Shown piece by piece: positions 1 to 5,951 of a stretch of DNA of 5,951 bases. Source of the stretch: Leptolinea sp. (GTDB lineage Bacteria; Chloroflexota; Anaerolineae; Anaerolineales; Anaerolineaceae); contig JALHEL010000210.1 in the NCBI GenBank assembly GCA_022837205.1, positions 3,081 through 9,031 of the forward strand, written 5' to 3'. The notes beneath the pieces were generated by a model. The model was not told where the DNA came from and ran no database searches. It saw only the letters and a list, made by a program, of their open reading frames with translations. The number at the start of each line of letters is the position of its first letter. Position 1 is the stretch's first letter. A program made the position numbers and the translations under genes.

Positions 1-827
1 CCACGGATTTCAATAAATCCCTGGGAAGCATCGTCTTCGTTTTCCGACTTCAATCCATCTTTTCCGGCGGTGACAGTTACCCGTCCATCTCCGACAACAA
101 GATAATCTTTTCCATAGATTCCGTCTTCGACTGCCTGAACCGTTATATCACCGCTGCCGATGATCAGTCCATCCTTAACGGAAATACCGTCTTTATAATT
201 TCCGTCGACAACCAATGATCCGGAACCATATATGGATAAATCCGCTTTGCTGTAAAGAGCCGCGTCAGCTCTGTTCTCATCTGTCGCTCCATTTGCTGTT
301 TCAGATGCATCATTTAAAATATTTGTGCTCCCATCAGTCAGAATAATTATTGCCTTATCGGCATTTTCAATCATGATCGCGGCATTTTTTGAACCGGTTA
401 TTTCTACATTATTCAAAATCAATTTAATCGGTCCTTCATCTTCGGAGTTTACGACAATCTGTCCGTCATTCAGCTTTCCCTGAATCAGATAACTTCCGGC
501 GGTAACAATTGTCACTGTCGTTCCGTCGATCACCACACTTTCGTTTTCAGCCGAAATGGAATCTCCGTTTAATTGAATGGATATGGCATCAGCTTCACTC
601 CATTCCGCATCGGAAGCATCCTCATGCGTATCGGAAAAATCAACCTTATCAACGGAAGTTATTGCCGGTTCGTTTCCATCCTCTGCCGCGACATCCTCTT
701 CTTCAAGAACGGTGCCGGTTTCGGTTTGTGCAAATACAGAAAGAACGTTTCCATTTTGTGCCATATATTGACTGCCAAGAAAAGCCAACATACAGAAAAT
801 AATCAAGATATGAATCAATTTTTTCAT
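1..827 (-). CDS. Secreted carbohydrate-binding beta-helix protein, Cthe_2159 type (partial, 3' end beyond window)
   Basis: The 275 visible codons run from ATG at 827-825, with no stop before the window edge. GGAGG at 831-835 lies 3 nt upstream and fixes the start. Residues 1-18 are a signal peptide (two lysines, then a hydrophobic run), with a plausible cleavage after V31-F-A33. An acidic, low-complexity linker spans about 38-80. From about 82 onward the chain consists of short repeated strands with turns such as GSYLIQGKLNDGQIVV, NYKDGISVKDG, EDGIYGKDYLVVGDG and AGKDGLKSENEDD. These match, from memory, the carbohydrate-binding domain family named after Clostridium thermocellum Cthe_2159, a right-handed beta-helix whose repeated Asp/Gly turns bind calcium and which resembles pectate lyases. 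The inferred role is an exported or surface polysaccharide-binding protein; enzymatic activity cannot be judged from this part. It is separated from the upstream ATPase gene by a terminator, so it is probably transcribed on its own. The family call is strong; the substrate is unknown. Confidence 0.85.
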   Translation of the reverse strand, partial: MKKLIHILIIFCMLAFLGSQYMAQNGNVLSVFAQTETGTVLEEEDVAAEDGNEPAITSVDKVDFSDTHEDASDAEWSEADAISIQLNGDSISAENESVVIDGTTVTIVTAGSYLIQGKLNDGQIVVNSEDEGPIKLILNNVEITGSKNAAIMIENADKAIIILTDGSTNILNDASETANGATDENRADAALYSKADLSIYGSGSLVVDGNYKDGISVKDGLIIGSGDITVQAVEDGIYGKDYLVVGDGRVTVTAGKDGLKSENEDDASQGFIEIR

Positions 828-860
828 ATTCCTCCAAGTTTATTTTTTCTTTGATTCTAC

Positions 861-908
861 AAATTAAATAAAAAGAATCGGTTTATTTATGGTATAGACC
901 GATTCTTT
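861..908 (-). terminator. Rho-independent terminator after the P-type ATPase gene
   Basis: A perfect 11-bp inverted repeat (872-882 with 898-908) extends inward by one G-U and three A-U pairs to a 7-nt loop (887-893). On the minus strand the stem is followed by a U-rich tail (TTTTTATTTAATTT, about 874-861). It lies about 30 nt past the ATPase stop codon and upstream of the secreted-protein gene, so it ends the kinase-ATPase transcript. The plus-strand side has a poorer T-run (plus-strand reading after 908), so activity in that direction is doubtful. Confidence 0.85.
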
Positions 909-939
909 CTTAAATTTTCAATAACAAACAAGAAAATCG

Positions 940-2115
940 CTACGGTTGATACTTTTGATAAAATCTTCGTTTGGTATATTCGGCTGCAAAAAAGTAAACA
1001 ATCGCGATTACGAAAATTCCCAACATTGCCGTCCACGGGATCGGAATAAAGCCCAAAATACCCGCTATCGGAGAGTAAGGCAAATAAATGGCAATCGCCG
1101 CGACTAATATCGTGACCAGCAACATCGTGACAGAAGGATGATTTTTCCCGATCGGTTGCTGAGTTCTCAGAACCAAGACCACCAAAATTGCGGAAATAAT
1201 CGATTCAACAAACCATCCCGAATGAAAGAGCTGCTCATCAGCCTTGAAAATACCCAACAGGATGACGAAGGTTGTTATATCAAACAAAGAAGAAAGAGTC
1301 CCGAATACCAACATAAATCGTCGGATAAATGTAATATTCCAGCGATGCGGTCGATTTATGTAAATCGGATCGACATTATCCGTTGCAATAGTCATTTCGG
1401 GTAAATCCGTAAGCGTATTAATCAAAAGCAACTGCTTCGGCAGCATCGGTAAGAAGGATAAAAATAGGGAAGCGATAGCCATACTGAACATGTTGCCGAA
1501 ATTAGCGCTCACGGCCATAAATACATATTTCAATGTATTGGCAAAAGTCTTTCTCCCTTCGATGATTCCGTCTTTCAAAACCGTCAAATCCTTCTTCATC
1601 AGGACAAAATCGGCTGCTTGCTTTGCGACATCGACTGCATTATCTACCGATATCCCCACGTCCGCGCTATGCAATGAGGGCGCATCATTAATACCGTCCC
1701 CCATATAACCGACCACATGTCCGTTCTTTTTCAACGCCAAAATAATTCGTTCTTTTTGATTGGGATTCACTTCGGCAAACACATTGGATTTTTCGGCGAT
1801 ATGCCAAAGAGCTTCATCCGTCATATTATTCAATTCCGAGCCGGTCACGGCACTGACTTTTTTCATTCCTACAGCATTGGCAATAAACTTCGCGGCATTA
1901 ACATTATCTCCGGTAATAATTTTCAAATTAATCCCCAACTCGGAGAGATCGACGATGGTTTGAATCGCATCGGCTTTCGGTTGATCAAAAAATAAAAGAA
2001 AACCGATAAAAACCATGTCCGTTTCATCTTCTTTTGTCAAGTTATGGGTATGTTCCCGGACTGATTTAACCGCTACACCCAAGACTCGATTCCCTTCGGA
2101 ATTCCATTCGGCCAT
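940..2115 (-). CDS. C-terminal fragment of the MgtA-like P-type ATPase (as sequenced)
   Basis: This is a 391-residue frame beginning at an internal ATG that is Met456 of the restored protein. It carries the rest of the nucleotide domain, the phosphorylation-domain hinge GDGINDAPSL (local 139-148, catalytic Asp140), and TM5-10 with the LLINTLTDLPEM segment, ending RRFYQKYQP at a TAG stop. The bases before the ATG (GAAGAAAAG) are not a convincing ribosome binding site. Its start lies 50 nt inside the end of the front fragment, so any translation would depend on reinitiation or coupling. It most likely represents the back half of a disrupted gene rather than an independent protein. Confidence 0.65.
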   Translation of the reverse strand: MAEWNSEGNRVLGVAVKSVREHTHNLTKEDETDMVFIGFLLFFDQPKADAIQTIVDLSELGINLKIITGDNVNAAKFIANAVGMKKVSAVTGSELNNMTDEALWHIAEKSNVFAEVNPNQKERIILALKKNGHVVGYMGDGINDAPSLHSADVGISVDNAVDVAKQAADFVLMKKDLTVLKDGIIEGRKTFANTLKYVFMAVSANFGNMFSMAIASLFLSFLPMLPKQLLLINTLTDLPEMTIATDNVDPIYINRPHRWNITFIRRFMLVFGTLSSLFDITTFVILLGIFKADEQLFHSGWFVESIISAILVVLVLRTQQPIGKNHPSVTMLLVTILVAAIAIYLPYSPIAGILGFIPIPWTAMLGIFVIAIVYFFAAEYTKRRFYQKYQP

Positions 2116-3502
2116 CTTTTCTTCGATTTGATGAATCAGCTCCGGTGTCTTGATGAATCAGCTCCGGTGTCAGCGGAACCGTCTGTTGATCCATACGAGC
2201 TTGATTGCAGACAGCCAAAACATCTTTAACCGATCCTTTCATGATCAAAGAAATTTCATCGCCTTCGCGGACCAAAACGCTCAAACGCTTGCGGATAAAA
2301 TCATATGGAATCTCATCTAATTTTTCAATTCCGGATTCCGGCAGACTTTCTTTTTTCAAAATTGCTTCATCCAATTGGTTCACCATTCCGGCTTGTAATC
2401 CGGCATTCAATACGGCCGATCGAAGGACATCTTCCGATTCTTTTCCCTGTACGTCCAGAGCGCTGCTTAACGTAACCGCACCTTCGGTCAATGTCCCCGT
2501 TTTATCCGTGCAAAGAATATCGATGCTGCCGAAGTTTTCAATAGCTTCCAATCGGCGTACAATAACACCTCTTTTTGCCATTGCTTGAGAACCTTTGGAG
2601 AGATTAATATTGATAATCGCAGGTAAGAGCTGCGGTGTTAATCCGACGGCTAAGGCGATCGAAAAAATTAACGAATCGAGAACCGGACGGCGAAAATAAA
2701 TATTTGCGGCAAAAATGATCAACACTAAAACCAACATCACAATAGTCAACAGGTAACTGAGCTTATTGACACCGCGCTCGAACTCGGTTGCGGGTGGCTT
2801 CAAAACCATTCGTTTGGCGACCTGCCCGAAAGCCGTTGCCGACCCCGTCTTCATAACGATGCATCTGGCATATCCGGAACTGACCGTCGTACCCATAAAA
2901 ACGACATTATTCATCGCTTCCAACTCGGCATTTTCAGCCGATGTTCCCGCTGTTTTTTCAACAGGAAAAGTTTCGCCGGTTAATACGGATTGGTTCACAA
3001 AGAAATCTTCCGCTCGGAGGATAATCGCATCTGCGGGAATAATACTGCCGGCTGAAAGCTCGATGATATCTCCGGGCACAATCACTTCTGCCGGGACAGA
3101 CTTTTTCTTACCCTCCCGAATGACATCGGTCTTGATTTTTAATCGCATTTGCATCATTTCAGCCGCTTTATCGGCATTGAATTCCTGGACAAAAGAGAGA
3201 ACTGCGCTGAACAAGATAATCACAAAGATAATGATTGCGTCCACCCAGTTCCCTAATGCCGCGGAAATAACGGTCGCGATTAATAAAATCAACAAAATAG
3301 GACTTTTAAACTGATTAAGAAGGAGATCCAACGGGGTTAATTTTTGCCTCTCTTTGAGAACATTCAATCCCGTTTCTCTTAATCGGTTTTCGGCTTCAGC
3401 CTCCGTCAACCCCGAATCAGGATCACTTTTTAACATTTCGGTGATTTTTTCCTGCGGGTAATTCCAATAAGGAATTTCTTTTTGAATTTCTTCTTTTTCC
3501 AT
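2066..3502 (-). CDS. N-terminal fragment of the MgtA-like P-type ATPase (as sequenced)
   Basis: This is a 478-residue frame holding TM1-4, the actuator domain (TGE at 175-177), the phosphorylation loop (D333) and most of the nucleotide-binding domain. The start at 3502 is chosen over an in-frame upstream ATG at 3601 because a strong GGGAGG lies 8 nt before it, the protein then begins like its family, and the longer form would overlap the end of the kinase gene by 59 nt. Residues 1-451 are native. The last 27 residues (from DTGADSS to the stop at 2066-2068) are out-of-frame translation caused by the duplication. Without the hinge GDGIND motif and TM5-10 this piece cannot be a working pump on its own. 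Confidence 0.75.
   Translation of the reverse strand: MEKEEIQKEIPYWNYPQEKITEMLKSDPDSGLTEAEAENRLRETGLNVLKERQKLTPLDLLLNQFKSPILLILLIATVISAALGNWVDAIIIFVIILFSAVLSFVQEFNADKAAEMMQMRLKIKTDVIREGKKKSVPAEVIVPGDIIELSAGSIIPADAIILRAEDFFVNQSVLTGETFPVEKTAGTSAENAELEAMNNVVFMGTTVSSGYARCIVMKTGSATAFGQVAKRMVLKPPATEFERGVNKLSYLLTIVMLVLVLIIFAANIYFRRPVLDSLIFSIALAVGLTPQLLPAIININLSKGSQAMAKRGVIVRRLEAIENFGSIDILCTDKTGTLTEGAVTLSSALDVQGKESEDVLRSAVLNAGLQAGMVNQLDEAILKKESLPESGIEKLDEIPYDFIRKRLSVLVREGDEISLIMKGSVKDVLAVCNQARMDQQTVPLTPELIHQDTGADSSNRRKDGRMEFRRESSLGCSG
2128..2171. repeat. Perfect 22-bp tandem duplication inside the ATPase gene
   Basis: Bases 2128-2149 and 2150-2171 are identical head-to-tail copies that begin TTGATGAATC and end CCGGTGTC on the plus strand. 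On the minus strand one copy encodes the end of ...LTPELIHQ. Because 22 is not a multiple of 3, the extra copy shifts the reading frame. Deleting either copy joins LTPELIHQ directly to IEEKMAEWNSEG, which reads as normal family sequence. The two copies are identical and do not extend beyond 22 bp, typical of a slippage or template-switch duplication. Confidence 0.97.
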
Positions 3503-3510
3503 TTTCGATA

Positions 3511-3516
3511 CCTCCC
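3511..3516 (-). promoter_or_regulatory. Ribosome binding site of the P-type ATPase gene
   Basis: GGGAGG on the minus strand, in the context AAAGGGAGGTATCG, lies 8 nt before the ATG at 3502-3500. It sits in the 40-nt gap after the kinase stop and decides the ATPase start in favour of 3502 over the upstream in-frame ATG at 3601. Confidence 0.85.
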
Positions 3517-3542
3517 TTTTGTGTTCTCGGATTAAACTCTGT

Positions 3543-4670
3543 TTAATGGATCCATTCGACCTTCTGCCAACCGTTATCAATCTTTTTTTCCAGTTCCTCA
3601 AAAGATCTCAGACCGCTGAGTGAATCATATCCTTCGACACAAGAAGCACCCGTCCCGGCGGCCAACTGCAAACAGCGTCGCCAGGGATATCCGCGGCAAA
3701 CCGACAGCAAAAAAGCCGCATTACAGGTATCTCCCGCTCCCGTGCCCGAGAGGATTTTTTCCGGTTTGTAGCTCATTTCGAAATAAGACAAATTCGCCCA
3801 TTCGTCCGGATCGGTGATCAGGTTCCCTCCGATTTGTCTGATTTGAGAAACGGAACCGGTTTTTAATAAAATTCCGGGTGCACCGCACTTGATTAAGACC
3901 GCTTTTGCTCCCCATGACAGCAATTGATCCGCCAACGGTTCAACTTCTTTCGGCGATATTACCTCAGTCAAATCTTTGCCCTTCGCCCGTCTCGTCCATT
4001 CTGTAAAAAGCGGTGGATTGATCATGCTGCACAATTCTTCCATACTCGGCAAAAAGAAATCCACATATGGGATAACCTCCCGAATCAACTTTTGCCAATC
4101 CTCTTTTGCGGCATCGGAATTCGGATCGATAGCTGCCATATCCAATGACGTGGCGACGTTATATTCTTTAACTTTCTTAAATATCCGAACCAGTTCTTCG
4201 CCGTTATTCCGGTAAATACGCTTCATCAACGGAGGATATCCGAAATGAAAAACAGTTGCATCTTGAATATGCGCAAAATTTAAATCATCATAACAAAAAG
4301 AATCATTGGAAGCGGGATCATGAAGAAAAATTCTGTCTAATCCGGGAATTGCCAAAACAAGCGTGTAAGAGGTTGCCGAATCCCTCGAACGAATCATGCC
4401 TTGTTCGCATCCGTACCGCCGAAAAATATCCAGCAGCAGGTCTCCCAAAAAATCCTCTCCGATTTTCCCCATCAGCTCCGCATTCGCGCCTAATTTTTTC
4501 AAAGCTAAACCGGTATTGGAGACCACACCGCCTGCCGATACAGATAATCCGTCGGTATTGATTAATTTCCCCGGTATGAGAATTTGATCGATTTTTTCGA
4601 CCGCTTGATGGGGGATAACCGGTGTGAGATCTACACAAACATGGCCGGCTACAACGATTTTTGGATTCAT
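3543..4670 (-). CDS. PfkB-family carbohydrate kinase (ribokinase superfamily)
   Basis: This 375-residue cytosolic protein starts at ATG 4670, with GGAG 5 nt upstream (4676-4679). It opens with the family's first strand (MNPKIVVAGHVCVDL). The substrate-binding region SAGGVVSNTGLALKKLGAN spans about 45-63, followed by MGKIGEDFLGDLL at 67-79. The ATP-binding and catalytic signature GTGAGDTCNAAF is at 309-320, with D314 as the expected catalytic base. The family transfers phosphate from ATP to a sugar or nucleoside hydroxyl. The length is slightly above the usual 300-340, with extra sequence around 215-245. The substrate cannot be assigned, as no sugar transporter or catabolic gene is nearby. It is the first gene of an operon with an MgtA-like ATPase 40 nt downstream and has its own candidate promoter. 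The superfamily call is very secure; the specificity is open. Confidence 0.93.
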   Translation of the reverse strand: MNPKIVVAGHVCVDLTPVIPHQAVEKIDQILIPGKLINTDGLSVSAGGVVSNTGLALKKLGANAELMGKIGEDFLGDLLLDIFRRYGCEQGMIRSRDSATSYTLVLAIPGLDRIFLHDPASNDSFCYDDLNFAHIQDATVFHFGYPPLMKRIYRNNGEELVRIFKKVKEYNVATSLDMAAIDPNSDAAKEDWQKLIREVIPYVDFFLPSMEELCSMINPPLFTEWTRRAKGKDLTEVISPKEVEPLADQLLSWGAKAVLIKCGAPGILLKTGSVSQIRQIGGNLITDPDEWANLSYFEMSYKPEKILSGTGAGDTCNAAFLLSVCRGYPWRRCLQLAAGTGASCVEGYDSLSGLRSFEELEKKIDNGWQKVEWIH

Positions 4671-4717
4671 TTATACTCCGATTGGTTATTCCGAATAGGT
4701 AAATAATCTACAAAACA

Positions 4718-4747
4718 ATTATATCTGCTGAACGACAAGCCAAGCAA
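4718..4747 (-). promoter_or_regulatory. Candidate sigma-A promoter for the kinase-ATPase operon
   Basis: A perfect TATAAT on the minus strand (4723-4718) is preceded at 18-bp spacing by a weak -35 candidate, TTGCTT (4747-4742). It lies downstream of the previous operon's terminator and about 48 nt before the kinase ATG. The predicted leader of about 40 nt is too short for a metal-sensing riboswitch such as the M-box. The poor -35 box may mean activator dependence, or that the true start lies elsewhere. Confidence 0.5.
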
Positions 4748-4786
4748 CAATTCAAGTTGAGCGGGTTTACGAAAAATGAAACCCAT

Positions 4787-4838
4787 CGAATGAAATTAAA
4801 ATAAGAGAACCGCCATCCAAAACGATGGCGGCTCTCTT
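4787..4838 (-). terminator. Rho-independent terminator after the flavoprotein gene
   Basis: A GC-rich stem of 8 bp (4810-4817 with 4824-4831), one A-C mismatch, then 6 further pairs (4803-4808 with 4833-4838) closes on a 6-nt loop, CAAAAC. On the minus strand it is followed by a U-rich tail (TTATTTTAATTTCA). It begins about 15 nt after the flavoprotein stop codon and ends the HD-hydrolase/flavoprotein transcript. Confidence 0.9.
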
Positions 4839-4853
4839 CGTTTCCATAAGACA

Positions 4854-5480
4854 TCAGCGGATAAAATTTGTCACGACGGCTTTTTCCGCTACAGGAATCG
4901 AGATACCGGCGGCTTTTCCGGCTTCGATACATTTCAACATCCATGCCATATTTCTACCGAGAGTACGCATTGTCTGCATTCCTTCCAGATCTTGCCGTAC
5001 TTCATCCGGCGTATTTCCATGGACCATATTCCAATATTGCGATGAGACGACCGGCATGTTTCGAATCGTAAAATATTTATTCAGTTGATCAAACGTTGAG
5101 GTTGCGCCTCCTCTGCGGCAGCTCACAACCGCCGCAGCCGGTTTATATTCCAAATAAATGCCGGCACGAAATATTCGATCCATAAAACTGGTAATGGCTC
5201 CAGATGCCGAAGCAAAGTGGACGGGAGAGCCGAAGATAAATCCGTCGGCTTCCTTCGATTTCTCCAAAGCTTCATTGACCGAATCGGTATCGATGGAACA
5301 CCTGTTTTTTCTTGTTCGCTTACAATAATCGCAGACAATGCAACCGCTGATCGGTTTATTCCCGACATGAAATATCTCGGTTTCAATTCCTTCCTTTTCA
5401 ATCGCATCAGCGACTTCCTTCAAAGCCGTATAAGTGCAATTCTTTTCGTGAGGACTTCCATTAATCAGCAATACTTTCAT
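4854..5480 (-). CDS. Flavodoxin-fold NAD(P)H-dependent oxidoreductase, iron-sulfur-flavoprotein-like
   Basis: This 208-residue protein starts at ATG 5480. Two GGAG-type sites lie upstream, the nearer at 5492-5495 (spacing about 11 nt). The N-terminus MKVLLINGSPHEKNCTYTAL is the FMN-phosphate-binding loop of the NADPH-dependent FMN reductase/flavodoxin superfamily. GSPVHFASASGAITSFMDR (84-102) is the second flavin-contacting loop. Between them C47, C50, C53 and C61 form a C-x2-C-x2-C-x7-C motif, matching the compact motif that holds a [4Fe-4S] cluster in archaeal and clostridial iron-sulfur flavoproteins. The likely role is cytosolic FMN-dependent electron transfer or reduction of quinones or small molecules in an anaerobe. 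The physiological partner is unknown, and not all homologues with partial cysteine sets carry a cluster. It is co-transcribed with the HD-domain gene 24 nt upstream and followed by a strong terminator. Confidence 0.9.
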   Translation of the reverse strand: MKVLLINGSPHEKNCTYTALKEVADAIEKEGIETEIFHVGNKPISGCIVCDYCKRTRKNRCSIDTDSVNEALEKSKEADGFIFGSPVHFASASGAITSFMDRIFRAGIYLEYKPAAAVVSCRRGGATSTFDQLNKYFTIRNMPVVSSQYWNMVHGNTPDEVRQDLEGMQTMRTLGRNMAWMLKCIEAGKAAGISIPVAEKAVVTNFIR

Positions 5481-5504
5481 CTTGGTTTACTCTCCTTTTC
5501 TCCT

Positions 5505-5951
5505 TTATTTATCGGTAATTTCCCCTTCCAAACCGATCAATGGGGCAATTTCTCGCATTCCCAAAATCGTCTCGGTAATCACATCTTCCAATGGCATTCC
5601 CAATTTTTCCGCCCCTTCGCGAATGAGATCCCGATTGACGTTGGCCGCAAATGCGGGAGATTTAAACTTTTTCATAACCGATTTTGTCTCAAGGTCCATC
5701 ACACTTTTAGATGGGCGCATTAAAGCGGCCGCATAAATCAAACCGGTCAGTTCATCAATTGTAAATAACACTTTTTCGGCATTCGTGACCGGCTCGACAT
5801 CGCAACAAATCCCATAACCATGACTTGCAACCGCATGAATAAACTCTTCCGGGAAACCTTTTTCTCTCAGGATCTCCTGAACTTTTATACAATGTTCATC
5901 GGGATACAGCTCATAATCCAAATCATGCAACAATCCGATAATTCCCCATTC
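5505..5951 (-). CDS. HD-superfamily predicted hydrolase (partial, 5' end beyond window)
   Basis: The frame is open from the right window edge to TAA at 5507-5505, giving 148 visible residues; the true start lies outside. A TTG at 5933 is only an internal codon, because the coding sequence continues upstream as EWGIIGL. The visible part begins at the HD dyad (LLHDLDYE, visible residues 7-14), followed by a conserved-looking EEFIHAVASHG (35-45) and TIDELTGLIYAAALMRP (64-80), which supplies the later metal-site Asp. This arrangement matches the small stand-alone HD hydrolases (COG2316-like, about 185 residues). The first metal-ligand His would be upstream of the window. HD proteins are metal-dependent phosphohydrolases, often acting on nucleotides; the substrate here is unknown. 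The stop codon runs directly into the ribosome binding region of the downstream flavoprotein gene, indicating one operon. Confidence 0.85.
   Translation of the reverse strand, partial: EWGIIGLLHDLDYELYPDEHCIKVQEILREKGFPEEFIHAVASHGYGICCDVEPVTNAEKVLFTIDELTGLIYAAALMRPSKSVMDLETKSVMKKFKSPAFAANVNRDLIREGAEKLGMPLEDVITETILGMREIAPLIGLEGEITDK

Larger units (their letters stand above)
940..3502 (-). pseudogene. mgtA: Magnesium-translocating P-type ATPase (MgtA/MgtB-like), frame broken by a 22-bp tandem duplication
   Basis: Read with one copy of the duplication removed, this is a continuous 846-residue P3B-type ATPase, close to the usual length of about 850-900. Visible hallmarks in restored numbering are: TM1-2 at about 62-106; actuator-domain TGE at 175-177; TM3-4 with the VGLTPQLLPAI signature at 286-296; the phosphorylated aspartate D333 in DKTGT; nucleotide-domain DEIPYDFIRKRLSV at 396-409 and KGS at 422-424; hinge motif GDGIND at 594-599; and about six helices in the C-terminal third containing NTLTDLPEM. 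The family imports Mg2+ across the cytoplasmic membrane using ATP. As sequenced, the frame shifts after residue 451, inside the nucleotide-binding domain, leaving two overlapping ORFs. There are no other lesions, which argues for a recent, reversible or artefactual break. It is the second gene of an operon, 40 nt after a PfkB kinase. The family call is firm; the exact cation is inferred. Confidence 0.9.

Noticed and set aside
509..854. Plus-strand ORFs of 64-97 codons over the secreted-protein gene
   Set aside because: They lie antisense to a clear minus-strand coding region with signal peptide and ribosome binding site, have odd His/Arg/Pro-rich composition, and show no recognisable domain.
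854..921. Promoter for the secreted-protein gene (TTGAAA at 916-921 with TATACC at 891-896, or TAGAAT at 854-859)
   Set aside because: A promoter must exist after the terminator, but the first pair has 19-bp spacing and a poor -10, and the second has no -35 box. Neither is strong enough to annotate.
2113..2135. Programmed +1 ribosomal frameshift that could rejoin the ATPase halves (AGA-AAA-G context)
   Set aside because: Only a short A4 run is present, with no stop codon, rare-codon stall or stimulatory structure that I can see. The exact 22-bp duplication fully explains the frame change.
2766..3314. 182-codon plus-strand ORF opposite the ATPase
   Set aside because: This is an antisense shadow of a strongly conserved P-type ATPase coding region. 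No ribosome binding site or domain is recognisable.
3503..3601. Upstream ATG at 3601 as the ATPase start
   Set aside because: It would overlap the kinase 3' end by 59 nt and add 33 basic residues not typical of the family, whereas the ATG at 3502 has a strong ribosome binding site.
4708..4944. 78-codon minus-strand ORF over the terminator and flavoprotein 3' end
   Set aside because: It runs through a strong intrinsic terminator, overlaps the flavoprotein gene in another frame, and covers the candidate promoter. It looks fortuitous.
5217..5723. 168-codon plus-strand ORF spanning the flavoprotein/HD junction
   Set aside because: It is antisense to two well-supported genes and crosses their intergenic gap, with a composition typical of shadow frames.

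Overview
This window is ordinary bacterial chromosome of moderate-to-low GC, with every recognisable gene on the minus strand. TGA is used as a genuine stop (end of the flavoprotein gene), so the standard bacterial code applies. Strong GGAGG-type ribosome binding sites, U-tailed intrinsic terminators, a Cthe_2159-type secreted beta-helix protein and an iron-sulfur-flavoprotein-like oxidoreductase suggest an anaerobic Gram-positive-like bacterium (Clostridia or relatives). This assignment is tentative, because no phylogenetic marker gene is present.

Read in the direction of transcription (high to low coordinates), there are three units. (1) 5951-4803: a predicted HD-superfamily hydrolase, cut by the window edge, is followed 24 nt later by a flavodoxin-fold protein with a compact four-cysteine motif. 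This unit ends at a strong terminator (4803-4838). (2) 4747-861: a candidate promoter with a perfect TATAAT box leads, after a leader of about 40 nt, into a PfkB-family carbohydrate kinase. Forty nt downstream lies a magnesium-transporter-type (MgtA/MgtB-like, P3B) P-type ATPase, and the unit ends at a second terminator (861-908). (3) 827-1: the start of a secreted carbohydrate-binding (Cthe_2159-type) protein that runs off the left edge.

The most notable observation is in the ATPase. A perfect 22-bp tandem duplication (2128-2149 and 2150-2171) inside the nucleotide-binding-domain coding region shifts the frame and splits the gene into a 478-codon front part and a 391-codon back part. Removing one copy restores a continuous 846-residue protein carrying all the hallmark motifs. 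The break is therefore very recent, reversible by repeat contraction, or an assembly artefact.

I found no tRNA, rRNA, CRISPR array, insertion sequence or other mobile element, and no convincing undescribed multi-gene system. The non-coding stretches are all under 200 bases and hold the terminators and promoter described here.
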